NCBI GenBank assembly: GCA_041394705.1
Contig: JAWKHS010000020.1
Coordinates: forward strand, 62,001 to 126,000
Length of the DNA stretch: 64,000 bases
Reading direction: 5' to 3'
Source of the DNA: Vicinamibacterales bacterium
Lineage (GTDB): Bacteria > Acidobacteriota > Vicinamibacteria > Vicinamibacterales > UBA2999
Shown in pieces: positions 51,794 through 61,800 of the stretch. The notes beneath the pieces are model-generated. The model had not been told where the DNA came from. It saw nothing but the letters and a program-made list of their open reading frames with translations, and searched no databases. A program made the translations under genes and the position numbers. Positions within the stretch are counted from its first letter, which is position 1. Every line of letters begins with the position of its first letter.

Positions 51794-54580
51794 CTACGAT
51801 CCTAGCCGCGCGAGCGCGGTCTTGGCGCTGACCACGATCGGCGCCTCGGCGTCCGCCGTCTTCCAGAACTCCAGGAAGTCCGCGTAGGCCTGACGCGCCT
51901 CGTCGGTCCTGCCCGCGCGGTCGAGCGCGAGCGCCCGCCAGTACCGGGCGAGCCCATGCGTGGCCGTCAGCGTCTTGCCGGCCCCGGTGCGGAGCCACTC
52001 GAAGTCGGCCGCGGCGTCGTCGAGCCGCCCGGCCTGCAGCGCGAGGTAGCCATGCAGCAGGACGTCGCCTTCGTGGCCCATGCGGCGGGCTACCGGGCCC
52101 AGCGTGGTCGCCGCGGCCTCCGAGCGGCCGGCCGCTTCCTCGGCCAGGGCGCGGGCCGACCGCGCCGCCAGGTCGTCGCCAGCCCGTGTGGCCTCGTCGA
52201 GCGCCAGGGGCAGCAGTCGCCGGGCCTGCTCCGCGTCGCGCAACAGCGCCGCCACGCCCAGCCGGTCGCCAAGCGGCACCTCGGAATGGCCGGGCCCCGG
52301 CTCGAGCGCCGCGCGGGCCCGCTCGCCGAGCCCCATCGCCGCCAGCGCGATCGCCGTCCGGCCGCGCGCGCCTCCGGCCACGTTCGAGGATCCGGCGCCT
52401 TCGAACGCTCGCTCGACGCCGGCGAGCCATCGTTCCATGTCGGCCGCGCGTCCGCGGTGGAGGGCCACCTGCCACAGCAGGGAGGCGGACTGCGGGTGGT
52501 CGTCCACGGCCAGAGCCCACTGCCGCTGCCGCGCCTCCAGCTCGGCGTCGCCCGAGTAGATCGCGGCCGTCATCAGCACGACGTGTTCGAGGACGTCGTC
52601 GCGCAGCTGGAGGACCCGCTCGAGCTCCTTCCGCGCCTCGTCGTAGCGGCCGGTCTGGAGCAGGACCTCGCCGAGGTTCACGCCGGCCAGCGGCTCCTCG
52701 GGCGCAAGGGTGGTCGCCTCGCGCAGGAGCGCCGTGGCCGGTTCGTACTCGCCGCGGTTCATGAGGATGGCGGCGGCGTTGACGCGCGAGGTGTGGTCGG
52801 ACGGATAGGTCGCAATCGACACACGGTAGGCCTCGAGGGCCTTGGCCTCGTCGTGCTGCACCACGTCGTAGTAGCGCGCCTCGATGTACAGCCGCTCCAG
52901 CTGGCCCACGCGCTCGCGCAGCTCGAAGGCGCGGATGGTGTGCGCGCGCGTCTGGTCGGCGTCGCCGAGGTTGGAATAGGCCGTGCCCAGGCGCGCGTGG
53001 GCCAGCGCGAAGTCCGGATCCAGCTCCACCGCCCGGCGGAAGAGCGGCAGCGCGGCGAGGTCGCCCTCGGTGCGCCGGGCGATCATCCCCTGGCTGTAGG
53101 CCTTGAGTGCCTCGAGCGAGGCCGTCGTCGCCTCCTCGACGTTGGCGTCGTAGCGCGAGATGGAGGCCAGCGACTCGCCGAGCCGCTCCCGCAGCATCCG
53201 GGTGGATTCCCCGAGCTGGTGCAGGACGTCCTCCTTGCGGGCGGCCTGCGCCTGCTGCTCGGCGAGGGGGTCGCCGGTGACGCAGTCGAGCGCGCGGAGC
53301 GTGATGACGTAGCTGGCGCCCAGCGACGCGAGCGCGCTCGTGAGGACGGCCTTGGCGCCGACGCGCTGGCACACCTCGCGGCCGACCGCGGCGTCGACGA
53401 CCGTGTCGGCCGGCCGCTGCATCTGCCGCAGCGTGGCCTGCACGCGCTGCTCCGGGACCAGGGCCAGGTACGGCGACTGGCCGAGCTGCACCGCGAGCGC
53501 CTCCCGCAGGGTGTCGTCGAACATCGCATCGCCGGTGCGGTTGGTCAGGGCCGTCAGCACCACCGCGTCCCGCGACTGGAGCGCCGGCGTTCGGGCCGCC
53601 TGCCACCAGACCACCCCGGCCACGACCGCCGCCGTGGCCACGGGCGCGCCGAGCCACCACCAGCGGCGCAGGCCGCGGCCGGCGGGGACCGCAGGGATCG
53701 GGAGGGACACCCGCGTGCCGGCGCCTTCGTGCTCGGTGTCGTGTTCGAGCCGCTTCAGGTCCGCCCGCAGGTCGGCCGCGGACCCGTACCGATCGTCGGG
53801 CCGCTTCTCGAGCGCGCGCGCCACGATCCGGTCGAACTCCGGTGGGAGGCCGACGCGCAGGCTCGACGGCGGGGGCGGCGTCTTCGTGAGGATGCCCTCG
53901 AAGACGACGGCCGGCGTCGCGCCCCGGAACGGCGGCCGGCCCGTGGCCATCTCGTACAGCACGACACCCAGCGTGAAGAGGTCGCTGCGCGTGTCGATGG
54001 GCTCGCCCCGCGCCTGCTCCGGCGACATGTAGGCCACGGTGCCGACGGCCGTGCCGAGCGCCGTCTGGGGGTCGGACCCGGCGCGCGTGGTGTCGTTGGC
54101 GCCGGCCAGGTCGGTGAGCTTGGCGACGCCGAAGTCGAGCACCTTCACGCCGCTCGCGGCGGTGAGGAACAGGTTGGCCGGCTTGATGTCGCGGTGGATG
54201 ACGCTCTGGCGGTGGGCGGCGTCGAGCGCGCCGGCCACGTCCGCCCCGATCTGCAGGAGCTCGGTAAGCGGCAGCGGCCCCCGGGCCACCACCTTGTCGA
54301 GCGGCTCCCCTTCGAGCAGCTCCATCACCATGAACTGGCGGCCGTCGTGGACGCCGATGTCGTACAGCGTGCAGATGTGCGGGTGGTTCAGCGACGAGAT
54401 GATCCGGGCCTCGTGCTGGAAGCGCTCGACCGCCTCGCGGTCGCAGCACGCCTCGGGCGGCAGCAGCTTGACGGCCACGCGCCGGCCGAGCCGCACGTCC
54501 TCGGCCGCGAAGACCTGGCCCATGGCGCCGTGGCCGATCGGCGAGAGGATCCGATAGTGTCCGAGCGTCTGTCCAACCAC
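51794..54580 (-). CDS. Serine/threonine protein kinase with TPR tail
   Basis: A 928-residue protein. The Hanks kinase domain occupies about residues 8-275: GHGAMGQVF P-loop, VAVKLLPP with the ATP-binding lysine, HRDIKPANLF catalytic loop, DFGVAKL and the SPEQARGE activation segment. One transmembrane helix (WWLGAPVATAAVVAGVVWWQA) follows, then a region with LTNRTGDAMFDDTLREALAV seen in kinase-TPR receptors, and a TPR array (ALAHARLGTAYSNLGDADQT and similar). This layout is common in Acidobacteria. It probably phosphorylates cytosolic targets in response to envelope signals. GTG 54580 lacks a clear ribosome site. Confidence 0.88.
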   Translation of the reverse strand: MVGQTLGHYRILSPIGHGAMGQVFAAEDVRLGRRVAVKLLPPEACCDREAVERFQHEARIISSLNHPHICTLYDIGVHDGRQFMVMELLEGEPLDKVVARGPLPLTELLQIGADVAGALDAAHRQSVIHRDIKPANLFLTAASGVKVLDFGVAKLTDLAGANDTTRAGSDPQTALGTAVGTVAYMSPEQARGEPIDTRSDLFTLGVVLYEMATGRPPFRGATPAVVFEGILTKTPPPPSSLRVGLPPEFDRIVARALEKRPDDRYGSAADLRADLKRLEHDTEHEGAGTRVSLPIPAVPAGRGLRRWWWLGAPVATAAVVAGVVWWQAARTPALQSRDAVVLTALTNRTGDAMFDDTLREALAVQLGQSPYLALVPEQRVQATLRQMQRPADTVVDAAVGREVCQRVGAKAVLTSALASLGASYVITLRALDCVTGDPLAEQQAQAARKEDVLHQLGESTRMLRERLGESLASISRYDANVEEATTASLEALKAYSQGMIARRTEGDLAALPLFRRAVELDPDFALAHARLGTAYSNLGDADQTRAHTIRAFELRERVGQLERLYIEARYYDVVQHDEAKALEAYRVSIATYPSDHTSRVNAAAILMNRGEYEPATALLREATTLAPEEPLAGVNLGEVLLQTGRYDEARKELERVLQLRDDVLEHVVLMTAAIYSGDAELEARQRQWALAVDDHPQSASLLWQVALHRGRAADMERWLAGVERAFEGAGSSNVAGGARGRTAIALAAMGLGERARAALEPGPGHSEVPLGDRLGVAALLRDAEQARRLLPLALDEATRAGDDLAARSARALAEEAAGRSEAAATTLGPVARRMGHEGDVLLHGYLALQAGRLDDAAADFEWLRTGAGKTLTATHGLARYWRALALDRAGRTDEARQAYADFLEFWKTADAEAPIVVSAKTALARLGS

Positions 54581-54748
54581 GAGGGGAAACCCGAGTCCGA
54601 TGATACGTCCGCCGCGCGCGGTGGTCCGGCCGCGCGCTCGCCAGTGTCTACGAGGGCGGCGGGCGTCCCGTTCGACCGGCCCGGGCCGCGCCCGTCCGAG
54701 CCCGGCCGTGTTGCGCCGCGTCGACTGGAACGGGTACAAGTCCTGACC

Positions 54749-55522
54749 ATGCCCATCGCCCGACATCTCGGGTTCCTGCTGCTCGCCCTGTCCGCCGGTC
54801 TCGGCTCCGCCTGGGCCCAGGACCACACCTACAGCACCGCCGACGTGACGGCCGGGGTCCGGATCTACGGCGCCCAGTGCCAGTTGTGCCACGGCCCCAA
54901 CGGGGACATGGTGAACGGCGTGGACCTGCGCCGGGGCCGCTTCAAGCGGGCCGTGACCGACGAGGACCTGGCCAAGGTGCTGGCCAGCGGCGTGGGCGGC
55001 GGCGCCATGCCGGCCTTTTCGTTCTCCGCCGACGAGACGCGGGCCGTCATCGCGCTCATCCGCGCCGGCTTCGACCCGAACGGCACCGCCGTGAAGGTGG
55101 GCAACATCGACCGCGGAAGGGCGCTCTTCGCCGGCAAGGGCGGCTGCGCCACCTGCCACCGCACCGGCAGCACCGAGCCCCGGACCTCGGCGCCGGACCT
55201 GAGCGACATCGGAGCCGTCCGGACGCCGGCCGCGCTCCAGCGCGCGCTGCTCGAGCCCACGACCGGCATGCTGCCCATCAACCGCCCGGTGGTGTACGTC
55301 CTCATCGACAAGTCGTCGGTGCGCGGGCGGCGGGTGAACGAGGACACGTTCTCGGTCCAGCTCGTCACCGACAGCGGCGAGCTGAAGACCCTCGAGAAGA
55401 GCCGCATCAGCACCGTGATGCTCGGCAAGGAATCGCCGATGCCGCCCGCCACGAAGGCCCTGAGTCCCGACGAGGTGGCCGACGTGATCGGCTACCTGCT
55501 GTCGCTCCGAGGTGCGCAATGA
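54749..55522 (+). CDS. Di-heme cytochrome c, partner of the PQQ dehydrogenase
   Basis: A 257-residue protein with a signal peptide (HLGFLLLALSAGLGSAWA) and two heme motifs, CQLCHGPNG and CATCHRTG. The first domain has GAMPAFSFSADE with a probable methionine ligand; the second includes SPMPPATKALSPDEVADVIGYL. Its stop overlaps the PQQ alcohol dehydrogenase start (ATGA), so it is very likely the electron acceptor for that enzyme. A TACAAG hexamer 8 nt before the ATG resembles the leaderless -10 pattern but is weaker. Confidence 0.88.
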   Translation: MPIARHLGFLLLALSAGLGSAWAQDHTYSTADVTAGVRIYGAQCQLCHGPNGDMVNGVDLRRGRFKRAVTDEDLAKVLASGVGGGAMPAFSFSADETRAVIALIRAGFDPNGTAVKVGNIDRGRALFAGKGGCATCHRTGSTEPRTSAPDLSDIGAVRTPAALQRALLEPTTGMLPINRPVVYVLIDKSSVRGRRVNEDTFSVQLVTDSGELKTLEKSRISTVMLGKESPMPPATKALSPDEVADVIGYLLSLRGAQ

Positions 55523-57171
55523 GCCGTTCGACGCTTGCCCTGACCCTGGCCGCTCTCGTCTCGGCCGGCACCCTGGCGCTCGACGCGCAGGTGACGTCGG
55601 ACCGGATCGTGCGCGCCGCGTCCGAGCCCCAGAACTGGCTGACCTACGGCGGCACCTATTCCAGCCAGCGCTACAGCACGCTGGACCAGATCACGCCCGC
55701 CAACGTCGGCCGCCTGGAGATGAAGTGGGTGCTGCAGAACCAGGTGTTCGGCGCCTGGCAGTCCAGCCCGCTGGTAGTGGACGGCGTGATGTATCTCACG
55801 CAGCGGCCCAACGACGCCATGGCCGTGGACGCGAAGACCGGCGCCATGTACTGGCTGTACCGGCACACGCCGTCGGAGGCCGCCAAAGTGTGCTGCGGCG
55901 CCAACAACCGCGGGCTCGCGATCCTGGGCGACACGCTCTTCATGGGCACGCTGGACGCGCACCTCATCGCCATCGACCGCATCACGGGGAAGGCGCTCTG
56001 GAACATCGCCGTGGCCGACGTGAACGAGGCGTACTCGATCACGCTGGCGCCGCTCGTCGTGAAGGACAAGGTGCTCGTGGGCGTGGGCGGCGGCGAGTAC
56101 GGCATCCGCGGCTTCGTGGCCGCCTACGACGCGAAGACCGGCAAGGAGGCCTGGAAGTTCTACACGATTCCCGGGCCCGGCGAACCCGGCCACGACACGT
56201 GGGACGGCGACGACTGGGCGCACGGCGGGGCGCCGGTGTGGGTGACGGGCTCCTACGACCCCGAGCTGAATCTCACCTACTGGGGCATCGGGAATCCGGG
56301 ACCGGACTGGAACGCGAAGCAGCGTCCCGGCGACAACCTCTATTCGGATTCGGCCGTGGCGCTCGACGCCGACACGGGCACGCTGAAGTGGCACTTCCAG
56401 TTCACGCCGAACGACGCCTACGACTACGACTCGGTGCAGGTGCCGGTGCTGGTGGACATGCCGTGGAAGGGGGTGCCCTCCAAGTTGATGCTGTGGGCGA
56501 ACCGCAACGGCTACTTCTACGTGCTGGACCGCGTGACCGGGAAGTTCCTGCAGGGCACGCCGTTCGTGAAGGTGAACTGGGCGAGCGGCCTGGACGCGAA
56601 CGGCCGCCCCATCCAGACGCCGCAGCCGCTGGGCTCGCCGACGTATCCCGGCAACCAGGGCGGCACCAACTGGTACACGCCGTCGTTCAGCCCGCGCACG
56701 CGCCTCTTCTACTTCTCGGCCTGGGAGAACTACGGCTCCATCTACCGTCCGCAGGAATCGGAGTACAAGCCCGGGCAGCTCTTCACCGGCGGCGGCTTCT
56801 CCGTGGTGGCCCCCGCACCCGGCGCGCCGACGGTGGGCATCGGCCGCCGCGGCCCCATCAACAACTGGACCGACGAAGTGGGCAACGGCGCCGTGATGGC
56901 GATGGACCCCACGACCGGCCAGGTGAAGTGGAAGTTCCGCCAGCACGACGTGAGTGACGCGGGCATGCTGACGACGGCCAGCGATCTGCTCTTCACGGGC
57001 GGACGCGAGGGGCACGTGATGGCGCTGGACGCGAAGGACGGCAAGCTGCTGTGGCGGTCGTCGCTCGGCGGCCAGATCGTGATGGCGCCCATCACCTACA
57101 CGGTGGAGGGCAAGCAGTACGTGTCGGTCATCGCCGGGAACGTCCTGGTGACGTTCGGGCTGCGGGAGTAG
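55519..57171 (+). CDS. PQQ-dependent alcohol dehydrogenase, lanthanide-type motif
   Basis: A 550-residue periplasmic quinoprotein with a signal peptide (LALTLAALVSAGTLALDA). Propeller motifs include NWLTYGGTYSSQRYSTLDQI, the vicinal disulfide cysteines in AAKVCCGANNRG above PQQ, GGGEYGIRGFV (Glu ligand region) and WGIGNPGPDWN (Asn ligand). The catalytic region reads NDAYDYDSVQ; Asp two residues after the catalytic Asp is the XoxF/ExaF-type lanthanide signature, where calcium enzymes have Ala or Ser. It would oxidise an alcohol and pass electrons to the coupled di-heme cytochrome. Confidence 0.88.
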   Translation: MSRSTLALTLAALVSAGTLALDAQVTSDRIVRAASEPQNWLTYGGTYSSQRYSTLDQITPANVGRLEMKWVLQNQVFGAWQSSPLVVDGVMYLTQRPNDAMAVDAKTGAMYWLYRHTPSEAAKVCCGANNRGLAILGDTLFMGTLDAHLIAIDRITGKALWNIAVADVNEAYSITLAPLVVKDKVLVGVGGGEYGIRGFVAAYDAKTGKEAWKFYTIPGPGEPGHDTWDGDDWAHGGAPVWVTGSYDPELNLTYWGIGNPGPDWNAKQRPGDNLYSDSAVALDADTGTLKWHFQFTPNDAYDYDSVQVPVLVDMPWKGVPSKLMLWANRNGYFYVLDRVTGKFLQGTPFVKVNWASGLDANGRPIQTPQPLGSPTYPGNQGGTNWYTPSFSPRTRLFYFSAWENYGSIYRPQESEYKPGQLFTGGGFSVVAPAPGAPTVGIGRRGPINNWTDEVGNGAVMAMDPTTGQVKWKFRQHDVSDAGMLTTASDLLFTGGREGHVMALDAKDGKLLWRSSLGGQIVMAPITYTVEGKQYVSVIAGNVLVTFGLRE

Positions 57172-57179
57172 AGGGAACC

Positions 57180-57222
57180 GGGGTCCGGGGTCCGGGGTCC
57201 GGGGCTGGGGCTGGGGCTGGGG
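57180..57222. repeat. Intergenic G-rich array (GGGGTCC then GGGGCT units), G-quadruplex potential
   Basis: Three GGGGTCC units (period 7) switch to three GGGGCT units (period 6), giving seven G4 runs in 43 nt, the strongest G-quadruplex candidate in the window. Confidence 0.75.
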
Positions 57223-57229
57223 CAAGTTC

Positions 57230-57244
57230 CGCTGTCACGCTGCA
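57230..57244. repeat. 15-mer CGCTGTCACGCTGCA, shared with 63974-63988
   Basis: This 15-mer follows the G-rich array after 7 nt and is identical to the copy at 63974-63988, where it also follows a G-rich array. It resembles the octamer array at 12786. Confidence 0.65.
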
Positions 57245-57259
57245 CGGCCTGCGGCCGTG
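57243..57259 (+). terminator. Hairpin downstream of the PQQ alcohol dehydrogenase
   Basis: CACGGCC (57243-57249) and GGCCGTG (57253-57259) form a 7-bp stem with a TGC loop, about 70 nt after the stop codon. Confidence 0.35.
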
Positions 57260-57391
57260 ACGCTTCCGGGGCGGGGGCCACTCCTTTTCGAGTGGCGATG
57301 ACGAGCTGCCGGCTTCGGGCCTTGTCCGGGCGAGTTGCTAGAATCGGGCGGTTCCTGACGTCCCGGCGCGCGGGCGCGCCGTGTCGCGGCC

Positions 57392-58015
57392 ATGGCGCGC
57401 GAATCTTCCACCTCACGCCGAGAGCTCACCGCCGATCGCCTGGACGTGCTGCTCAGGCAGCTCGACCCGGATCCCTCGACCGCCGCCGAGCGCTACACGC
57501 TCCTCTGCCGGCGCCTGGCGGCCTATTTCGCGTGGCAGCGCTGCCTGGATCCCGAGGGATTGGCCGACGAGGTGCTGGACCGCGTGGCCCGGCGGCTGGC
57601 CGATGGCGAACGCGTGGACAACATCGTGAGCTACGCGTTGGGCGTGGCCAGGAACGTGGCGCGGGAGTCGTTCGTCCGCCTGGAGCGCGAGCGGAAGGCC
57701 GAGGGCGCGTTCGGGACCGGATCATCGCCGCAGGAGGCGACCGCCGATGACGCCGCGCTGGATTGTCTGGACCACTGCCTGGGCCGGCTGCCCGTCGACC
57801 GGCGGGGACAGCTCCTGGCCTACTACGGCAGCGACGTGGGCGCGAGAATCCCCGCCCGCCGGCAACTCGCGACGGAACTGGGTGTGACGGCCCTTGCCCT
57901 GCGCAACCGGATGCTGCGCATGCGCCAGCGCCTGGAGCAGTGCGTGGCGGGTTGCATGGGCAGCGAACGGGGCCGCGGCGCCGATGCCACGCGCGGCGAG
58001 GAGGGTGAGGCATGA
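57392..58015 (+). CDS. RNA polymerase sigma-like (ECF-type) factor
   Basis: A 207-residue cytosolic protein with a sigma-70-like layout. The first half (AERYTLLCRRLAAYFAWQRCLDPEGLADEVLDRVARRL) resembles region 2, with a conserved-looking helix in DNIVSYALGVARNVARESF. The second half, LPVDRRGQLLAYYGSDV and RRQLATELGVTALALRNRMLRMRQRLEQCV, is a region-4-like helix-turn-helix. The -10-binding residues are diverged, so activity as a true sigma is likely but not certain. Its stop overlaps the anti-sigma-like start by 4 nt. Confidence 0.7.
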   Translation: MARESSTSRRELTADRLDVLLRQLDPDPSTAAERYTLLCRRLAAYFAWQRCLDPEGLADEVLDRVARRLADGERVDNIVSYALGVARNVARESFVRLERERKAEGAFGTGSSPQEATADDAALDCLDHCLGRLPVDRRGQLLAYYGSDVGARIPARRQLATELGVTALALRNRMLRMRQRLEQCVAGCMGSERGRGADATRGEEGEA

Positions 58016-58872
58016 GCGTGCCCGGCGACTCGCACCACGCGGCCGACGACCGCCTGATGACGGCCTACCTGCTGGACCGCCTGCCCTCGGCGGAGCGCGA
58101 GGCCGTGGAAGATCGCTTCTTCGCCGACGACGAGTTCGCCAGCCGGATGCTGGAGCACGAGGTGGATCTCGTCGACGCCCTGGCGGCCGGGGCCCTCGAC
58201 GACACCGACGCGCAGACGCTGCGGTCCCGGCTGGAGCTGAGTGCGGACGGCCGGCAGCGGCTGGCGTTCGCCCGTGCCCTGCACGAGCGCCGCATGTCGG
58301 TCAGGGCTGGGATCGCACCCGCGCCGCCGGTGTCGCCGCCACTGCCCGCGAGGTCATGGGCACTTCCGGCGTGGCTGCCGATCGCGGCCAGCGTGGTCCT
58401 GGCCGTCGGCCTCGGGTACTTCGCGATCGAGAACCAGCAGCTCCGGCGCGCGCTGGACGATCGCACGACGCCGCTGCCAGGCGAACCCGTGCCGGCGCCA
58501 GCGCCCGTTCCCACACCGTCCCAGGTGTCCGTCACCGTGGTGCTCGATCCCCAGCGCACGCGAGGGGCGGCGGACCGGCCGTCCGTCGAGCGACCCGCGG
58601 GCGTCGAGGTGATCCACCTGGTGCTCCCGGTGGCGGATGACGCACCGTCGTTCGACGTGCGGATCGAGACGAGCCCGGGCGGGGTGCTCGTGTCCGAGAT
58701 GGCCGGGGCCACGAAAAACGCGACCGGGGCCGTGGACGTCTGGGTGGGTGCCGGGCTGCTGCCCGCCGGCGACTACGAAGTGCTGCTCTCGGCCGTGCGC
58801 GGCGCCGATCGCGAGCTGGTGGGCCAGTACGCGTTCCGCATCACGGCCACGCCGGGCCGGCCGTCACCGTAG
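58012..58872 (+). CDS. Anti-sigma-like single-pass membrane protein
   Basis: A 286-residue protein. The cytosolic N-terminal part (DDRLMTAYLLDRLPSAEREAVEDRFFADDEF) has the helical form of zinc-less anti-sigma domains. One transmembrane helix (PAWLPIAASVVLAVGLGYFAI) follows, then a proline-rich linker (PVPAPAPVPTPS) and a beta-rich periplasmic domain ending in GDYEVLLSAVRGADRELVGQYAFRI. Translational coupling to the sigma-like gene supports the role. Its 3' end overlaps the convergent CHAT gene by 9 bp. Confidence 0.72.
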   Translation: MSVPGDSHHAADDRLMTAYLLDRLPSAEREAVEDRFFADDEFASRMLEHEVDLVDALAAGALDDTDAQTLRSRLELSADGRQRLAFARALHERRMSVRAGIAPAPPVSPPLPARSWALPAWLPIAASVVLAVGLGYFAIENQQLRRALDDRTTPLPGEPVPAPAPVPTPSQVSVTVVLDPQRTRGAADRPSVERPAGVEVIHLVLPVADDAPSFDVRIETSPGGVLVSEMAGATKNATGAVDVWVGAGLLPAGDYEVLLSAVRGADRELVGQYAFRITATPGRPSP

Positions 58873-61800
58873 CGGCTTCGCCTGCGCGGTGGACGACGGA
58901 GTCGTGGGGGCCGCGGCGCCGAGGAGCACCCACGCCGCCCAGTCCCTCGGGTGCCGCCACCGCGGGTCCGCGCGCATCGCCCGCTGCGCCTCGCGGAAGG
59001 CCGATTCCGGCGCCAGACGGCGCGTGAGCAGGCCGTCGTAGAACCGCGTCATGAACGCCGCCGCGGCGCGGTCGTCCACGGCCCAGAGGCTGGCCACCAC
59101 GCGGTCCGCGCCCGCGCGCAGGAAGCCGCTGGCGAAGCCCACCAACCCCTCGCCTGCCACGGGTGCGCCAAGCGCCGTGTTGCACGCGCTCAGGACGACG
59201 AGTTCCGCGTTCAACGACAGGCCGTAGACGTCGAGCAGCCGCACGGCGCCGTCCTGCCCGCGGCCCCGGCCATCCACGCGGGAGAGCTCGATGGTGGAGA
59301 GCTGGGGGAACCGCTCGTCGATGACGGCGTGGCTGGCCAGGTGCAGGTAGCGGTAGCGCGCGAGCGAGCCGTCGAGCACCCTGGCGCGCGTGGCGTCGAA
59401 GTCCAGGAGGAGCGCGGACCGGCCGGGCGCCCGCTGCTCGATGGCACGGGCTTCCTCGCGGGAGAAGCGGAGGCGCAGCGGCGCCTGCGGATCGGCGCCC
59501 GCGCCCCGGCGATCGGCGGCGAGCCGTCCATCGGCCGCGGAGTAGACGGGATCGGCCACGACGGCGATGCGATCGGCGGGAGCGGGACGATCGAGCCGCC
59601 GCTCGCGGAGGGCAGCCGCCACGGATACCGAGGGCGTGGCATCCACGGCGAACGCGGCGACCAGCGGCGCGCGTCCCGACGGCTGCGGCAGCGCCGCGAA
59701 TGGCACGGCGTCCAGGAGGCCATCGCCTACCACGAGCAGACGCGTGCGCCCGGTCAGGAGGCGCGCGGCCGGGTCCAGAAGCGTCGCAGTCAGTGCGCGG
59801 CCGCTCGCGGCGAGCGCGGCGTCGGCCCTGGCGTCGTCCGCGCCGGGGGGAGCGGAGACGGCGGTGATGAAGCGCCGCACCAGGGGCTCGAGCGCCGAGC
59901 GCCCGGGCACCTCGAATGAAACGACCTGGGTGGACGTGAGCGCCCAGGCGTACCCATGAGCGTCGCCAATCGCGAACTCCAGGAGCACGGTGTCCGGCTC
60001 GAGGAGCGCGCGCGCCTCGTCCGCGCCCAGCACGTCGGGGTCGTTCACGGGGACATCGTGGCGTCGACGGCGCTCGGCGCGCAGGCGGTCGGCCCGCTCG
60101 ACGAGGTCCCGAAGCTCGCGTCGGGCCGCCTCCACGCGAGCGGTTGGCGTTGAGGCGTCGCCGAGGAGCCGCGTGAGCCGGGCCGCCTTCGACCCGATGC
60201 GTTCGGCCGTGCGGCGGAGGTCGAGCGCGAGTTCGTCGTTCGGCGCGCCTGGGCCGGCGGGCGACGCTGCCGCCACCATGTCGAGCAGGCGACGGGCCCG
60301 GCGGCGCTCGCTGACGGTGAAGGCCCGCGCGTCGAATCCCGCGGAGGGCTCGATGCGATGGAGCGCCATCAACGTGGCGATGGCCCGGTCGTAGAGCGGC
60401 CGATCGGACGCGAACACCGACAGGTTCAGGCTCTCGGCCTGCTGGTCGCGCCTGACTGCTTCGATGCGATCGAGCGCCTGTCCGATGGCGGCCTCGGCGG
60501 CCGCGCCGTCGGCCAGCCGCGCGTGCACCTCCGCCAGCGTGATGCCGACGCGCCCGGCCTCGGCGCGATCCTCGACGGCTTCGAGCGCCGCCAGCGCGTC
60601 CACGAGCGCGGTGCGTGCCGAATCGGGGCGTCCCGCGGCCAGGTGCACGGCGCCCAGTTCCGCCAGCGACCGGCCGCGCTCGCGGCGATTGCCGATGGCG
60701 TCGAAGATGGCCAGCGCGTCCCTGGCGCGCGTGGAGGCGTCGTCGAGGGCGCCGGTGCCGCGCGCGAGGCCGGCCATCCCCAGGAGCGCCAGCCCTTCCT
60801 CGCGCCGCAGTCCACCCGCTCGCGCGAGCTCGAGCGCCGTGTCGTAGCTGGCGGACGCATCCCGAGCCTCGTCGGCGTCCACCTGGATGGCCGCCGAGAA
60901 CAGCACCGTCTGCACCTCGCCGCGACGATCGCCCTGCTCTTTCCAGAGCGGCCGCGCCCGACGCAGGAACTCCAGCGCCCGGGGCCGATCGCCGAGCCGC
61001 GCGTAGGTCTGGCCGAGCTCCTGGAGGGCGAAGGCCTCGCCGCGGCGTCCTCCCGTCTTCTGCCAGATCCCGAGCGCCTCTTCGAGCAGGCCCAGCGCCG
61101 TCTCCAGCTCGCCCACGTTGGCGTGCGCCACGCCCAGGTTGTGGAGCGTGTTCGCCGTGGCCTGCGCCAGGCCGAGCCGCCGGCGCTCCGCGAGCGCCTG
61201 GTCGAGATAGCCGATGGCGGTCCGGAACTCGCCCTGGCTGTTGGCGAGCGCCCCGAGGTTGCTCACCGTCTGTGCGGCGCCCACGTCGTCACCGATGGCC
61301 CGCCGCAGCGCGAGCGCGACCTGGTAGCTCGACTCCGACTGCTCGGACTCGCCGAGGTTCGCGTTGAGGATGCCCGCCAGGTTCAGCGCGTCGGCCTCGG
61401 CCCGGCGATGCCCGGAGGCGCGCGCCAGATCGAGCGCGCCGTCGATGGCCTGCCGCGCATCGGCCTGCCGCGTCTGCGCGATGGCGAAGCCGGCGAGCTC
61501 CACGAGCGCATCGGCCTGAATCGCGGCGTCGCCGGCCCGTCCGGCCAGGACGCGCGCGGCCTCCAGGGCCGTGCGCGCCGGATCGACGCGTCCCGTCGCG
61601 CCCAGGAGACGCCCGAGCCGCACGCCGGCATCCGCCTCGCACACGACGTCGCCGGCCGCGTGGCACCGCTCACGGGCATCGACGAACGCCTTCTCGGCCT
61701 CGGCCGTCCGCCCCGCGTCCGCGTGGAGCGCGCCGGCCAGCTCCAGCGCGCGGACGTGGAGTGCGACGTTCCCGGCCTGCCCGGCGAGCGTGGCCGCGCG

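Noticed and set aside
57320..57345. Promoter TTGTCC...TAGAAT before the sigma-like gene
   Set aside because: The two hexamers are only 11 nt apart, too close for a standard promoter, and TAGAAT lies about 50 nt from the start, so I did not annotate it.
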